Source: JAFGHJ01 sp964631335 | GTDB taxonomy: Bacteria > Hydrothermota > UBA3072 | Direction of reading: 5' to 3' | Length of the DNA stretch: 35,608 nt | Assembly: GCA_964631335.1 (NCBI GenBank) | Contig: CAZVXD010000006.1 | Span: 1-35,608, forward strand | Part shown: piece after piece, positions 33,551 through 35,608 of the stretch | How the letters are laid out: every line of letters begins with the position of its first letter | Numbering within the stretch: the first letter of the stretch is position 1 | Made by a program: the position numbers and the translations under genes | The notes under the pieces: generated by a model | Told to the model about the DNA's origin: nothing | Databases searched by the model: none | The model's input: only the letters and a program-made list of their open reading frames with translations

Positions 33551-33583
33551 GTTATCTATAAACTTCTTTATCTTTTTAGATAA
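33551..33583. terminator. Possible hairpin after the ASKHA gene
   Basis: GTTATCTA (33551-33558) pairs with TAGATAAC (33577-33584) around a T-rich loop of 18 bases. It lies just past the ASKHA-gene stop on the minus strand. It is a weak stem, so terminator role is only suggested. Confidence 0.35.
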
Positions 33584-33585
33584 CG

Positions 33586-35175
33586 TCACCGTAATCTCTC
33601 AAATTGTTGCTCGACCAGCATCAATCTTTCTCCGTAATCCGGCAAAAATTCAAGTCGAATATGTTTTATTTTATTGGCTGTATTTTCTGCAAGTTTTCTC
33701 ATCTCCATGCTTAACAACATCCCATTGGCACCCAGAGCTGCCGCGTTACCCGCCTGCACTATCTTTTCAAACGGCACATCCGGAATCAAACCAATTGTCC
33801 CGGCATTTTTCTTATCTATATAATTACCAAAAGAACCTGCCAGATAAACTTTATCCAGTTCGGCTATATTCAAATTTGCTTCTTCTATCAACGCCTTTAT
33901 TCCCAGGGAAATAGCAGCCTTACTCCACAACAGCCCTTTTTCTCCTTTTATATCTGATTGCGTCAATTTAATATTATTAGCTATCTTAAAAGCTTTTCGA
34001 TCTTTCAAATACCCTTTTTTATCCATCATATTATTTTTAATCAACTCGCCTAAAATATCAATCATACCCGAACCGCAAACACCGACCGGTTTCAAATCAC
34101 CAATAGTTTTCCATTTATTCTTTTTCCCATCTATAGAAAACCAATAAATCGCTCCGGGAACAGCAGGCATGGGCTCTAAAGCTGAACCCGCAGCGCAGGA
34201 AGCAGCGAACAATTTTCCTCTGGCTTTTAAAATCACCTCTCCGTTCGTCCCGATATCCACGCACATTATATTCTCTTCCGTATCGTCAAAAACTCCGCAG
34301 GAAAGACCTACAGCCAGAGCGTCCGTCCCCACATGTGAACCGATTATCGGGGGACTGTAAATCTGCGCGTTTTTATTTATCTTTAGATTTAACTCCGTCG
34401 CTTTTATTTTCACATAAATAGAACCGTTTTCTGTTTCCGTTACCGATTTAAAAGGACTTATTCCGAGACTTCGTACATTGAGACCAAAAAACAAATCTCT
34501 CATTGTACTGTTTCCTACCACAACAAAATCATATATCTTTCGCGGTTCCACGGGCATTTTTCTTATTTCTTCATTAACTTTTGATATCAAAAGATCAGTA
34601 AGTTTACCAGAATTTTCACTATCGAACTGAATCCTGCTTATAATATTATCCCCGTCTATTCTCCTTTGGGGATTTTCAAAAGCGGAAGTATATACAATAT
34701 TACCCTTTTCAAGATCCAGCAAATGCAACACAACAGTTGTCGTACCGATATCGGCTGAAATACCGAAAATACCGCCTCTATAATTATCGATTTTTTTATC
34801 ACCGGAAAAGACACAATTTTTTTTTCTTTTTACAAGAGGATCTAAAAGGATCTCCTTTCTTTTTTTACCGGTGCTCAAAATATTTTCTATAAGACCTGCC
34901 CGGATAATTCTAACATAAATATTATAATCTGTGTTTTCAACTATCGCCTGACAGGCTAACCGTTCGTTTGCCTTCAAATTCTTTTCGAGACCGGTTCTAT
35001 CATTTAAACCTTCCAGACCTTTTTCAATTTCAACCAAACATTCCTTACAGATACCCAAACCGCCGCAACCCGAGTTAATGGGGATATCGAGATCCCGCGT
35101 ATAATCAAGAATAGTCCTGCCGGGTTCCAGAACTTCACTTTTATTAAAACGGGTAAAATGAATTAGTTTTTTCAT
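33586..35175 (-). CDS. RACo-like 2Fe-2S ferredoxin / ASKHA-domain protein (DUF4445)
   Basis: This 529-residue protein has an N-terminal ferredoxin-like domain with Cys37-x5-Cys43-x2-Cys46 and Cys75, a [2Fe-2S] pattern. An ASKHA-type ATP-binding domain follows: the phosphate-1 motif FGISADIGTTTVVLHLLDL, the VGNSTMRDLFFG segment, IMCVDIGTNGEVIL and VYLAGSFGNYIDKKNAGTIGL near the C-terminus. Family members reductively reactivate corrinoid (B12) methyltransferase proteins (RACo) or activate other enzymes. No corrinoid protein or methyltransferase gene is in the window. The ATG has no obvious Shine-Dalgarno. Confidence 0.85.
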   Translation of the reverse strand: MKKLIHFTRFNKSEVLEPGRTILDYTRDLDIPINSGCGGLGICKECLVEIEKGLEGLNDRTGLEKNLKANERLACQAIVENTDYNIYVRIIRAGLIENILSTGKKRKEILLDPLVKRKKNCVFSGDKKIDNYRGGIFGISADIGTTTVVLHLLDLEKGNIVYTSAFENPQRRIDGDNIISRIQFDSENSGKLTDLLISKVNEEIRKMPVEPRKIYDFVVVGNSTMRDLFFGLNVRSLGISPFKSVTETENGSIYVKIKATELNLKINKNAQIYSPPIIGSHVGTDALAVGLSCGVFDDTEENIMCVDIGTNGEVILKARGKLFAASCAAGSALEPMPAVPGAIYWFSIDGKKNKWKTIGDLKPVGVCGSGMIDILGELIKNNMMDKKGYLKDRKAFKIANNIKLTQSDIKGEKGLLWSKAAISLGIKALIEEANLNIAELDKVYLAGSFGNYIDKKNAGTIGLIPDVPFEKIVQAGNAAALGANGMLLSMEMRKLAENTANKIKHIRLEFLPDYGERLMLVEQQFERLR

Positions 35176-35608
35176 TTTTTTATCTCTAAATATTAATTAA
35201 AAGAGAAAAAAAAACAATCAATAAAGTTCAAGCGCCCCTTTCATAAAAAATACCTGGCAGACCGAGCGGGCACGGACTTGAACATCAAAATGAGTAAGGA
35301 ATACTGTTCAGGAAAATACCTCGGAGCTTTCACCCCATGAAATAGTACCTAAAGCACGAAGCTCTTCTATTCCATGGGGCAGGCGGGCATGGTTTTTCGA
35401 TTTCTTTGTTTTTAAAACTAAAAGTGAAGGAGGTACCGTTCACAAAAAATGCCTCGTAGACTGAGCGGACATGGTCACAAACACTAAAATGAGCAAGGAG
35501 TGCTGTCCAGGAAAGCGTCTCGCAGGGTGAGCGGGCACGGATTCTTGAAATGACAACATTTCAAGAAGAGCGAACCCGAGAGCCGAGTGGCAATTCCCTC
35601 GCAGGGGG
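35176..35608. repeat. Direct-repeat region at the window end, no gene seen
   Basis: Two imperfect ~87-base copies lie at 35239-35326 and 35439-35525. They share a GAGCGGRCAYGG core, then AAAATGAG, AAGGA, CTGT and CAGGAAA words. A third partial copy starts at about 35516, and a shorter core (GGCGGGCATGG) occurs near 35383. Two hairpins are embedded: CCCCATGAAATAG/CTATTCCATGGGG (35333-35345/35367-35379, one mismatch) and TTCTTGAAATG/CATTTCAAGAA (35542-35552/35557-35567, perfect, four-base loop). I see no coding gene. Confidence 0.6.

Noticed and set aside
35239..35608. CRISPR array
   Set aside because: Copies are imperfect along their whole length, only two to three in number, and not separated by uniform unique spacers.

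Overview
The window is AT-rich DNA from an uncultured-type Gram-negative bacterium. It encodes outer-membrane machinery (a TamB-like protein, a TonB-dependent receptor with a carboxypeptidase-regulatory-like N-terminus, a PorV/PorQ-family barrel), a surface protein ending in a type-A-like secretion sorting domain, and unusually many TPR proteins. This combination suggests a Fibrobacteres-Chlorobi-Bacteroidetes-type lineage or an allied candidate phylum (WOR-3, KSB1 or Marinimicrobia-like). The exact lineage cannot be fixed from sequence reading alone.

Layout: (i) 2-832 is the end of a hybrid histidine kinase. (ii) 4886 down to 872 (minus) is a tightly overlapping five-gene operon: TPR membrane protein, catalytically degenerate M24 peptidase homologue, rhomboid-TPR protease, HD hydrolase and YfiM-like protein. 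A tRNA-Arg(CCU) lies upstream. (iii) 19903 down to 5227 (minus) is an eleven-gene run, the most interesting part of the window. It encodes a soluble chemoreceptor-like protein fused to a family-5 solute-binding domain, then CheW, CheY, CheA, CheC, an ~880-residue TPR protein, a PATAN/DUF4388-TPR protein, three Roadblock/LC7 proteins (one with TPRs) and TamB. (iv) About 0.95 kb of non-coding, repeat-rich DNA follows. (v) 20890-26477 holds metabolic genes: a flippase-like membrane protein, ThiD, an E. coli-type aspartate-semialdehyde dehydrogenase and MetE. (vi) 33280 down to 26588 (minus) is an envelope operon of TonB-dependent receptor, secreted Fn3/sorting-domain protein and PorV-like barrel, with a consensus promoter. 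(vii) 35175 down to 33586 (minus) is a RACo-like ferredoxin/ASKHA protein, followed by a repeat-rich non-coding end.

The chemosensory operon looks self-contained for signalling: receptor, coupling protein, kinase, response regulator and CheY-P phosphatase with both active sites intact. It lacks CheR, CheB and CheD. Its output side appears to be TPR, PATAN and Roadblock proteins rather than flagellar genes, and no MglA-like GTPase is present in the window. The receptor has no membrane segment or signal peptide, so its peptide-binding-protein-like domain should face the cytoplasm.

A second unexplained pattern is in the gaps between genes. Several carry short imperfect arrays with an exact 7-base period, each with a different heptamer, and one of them runs into the last codons of metE.
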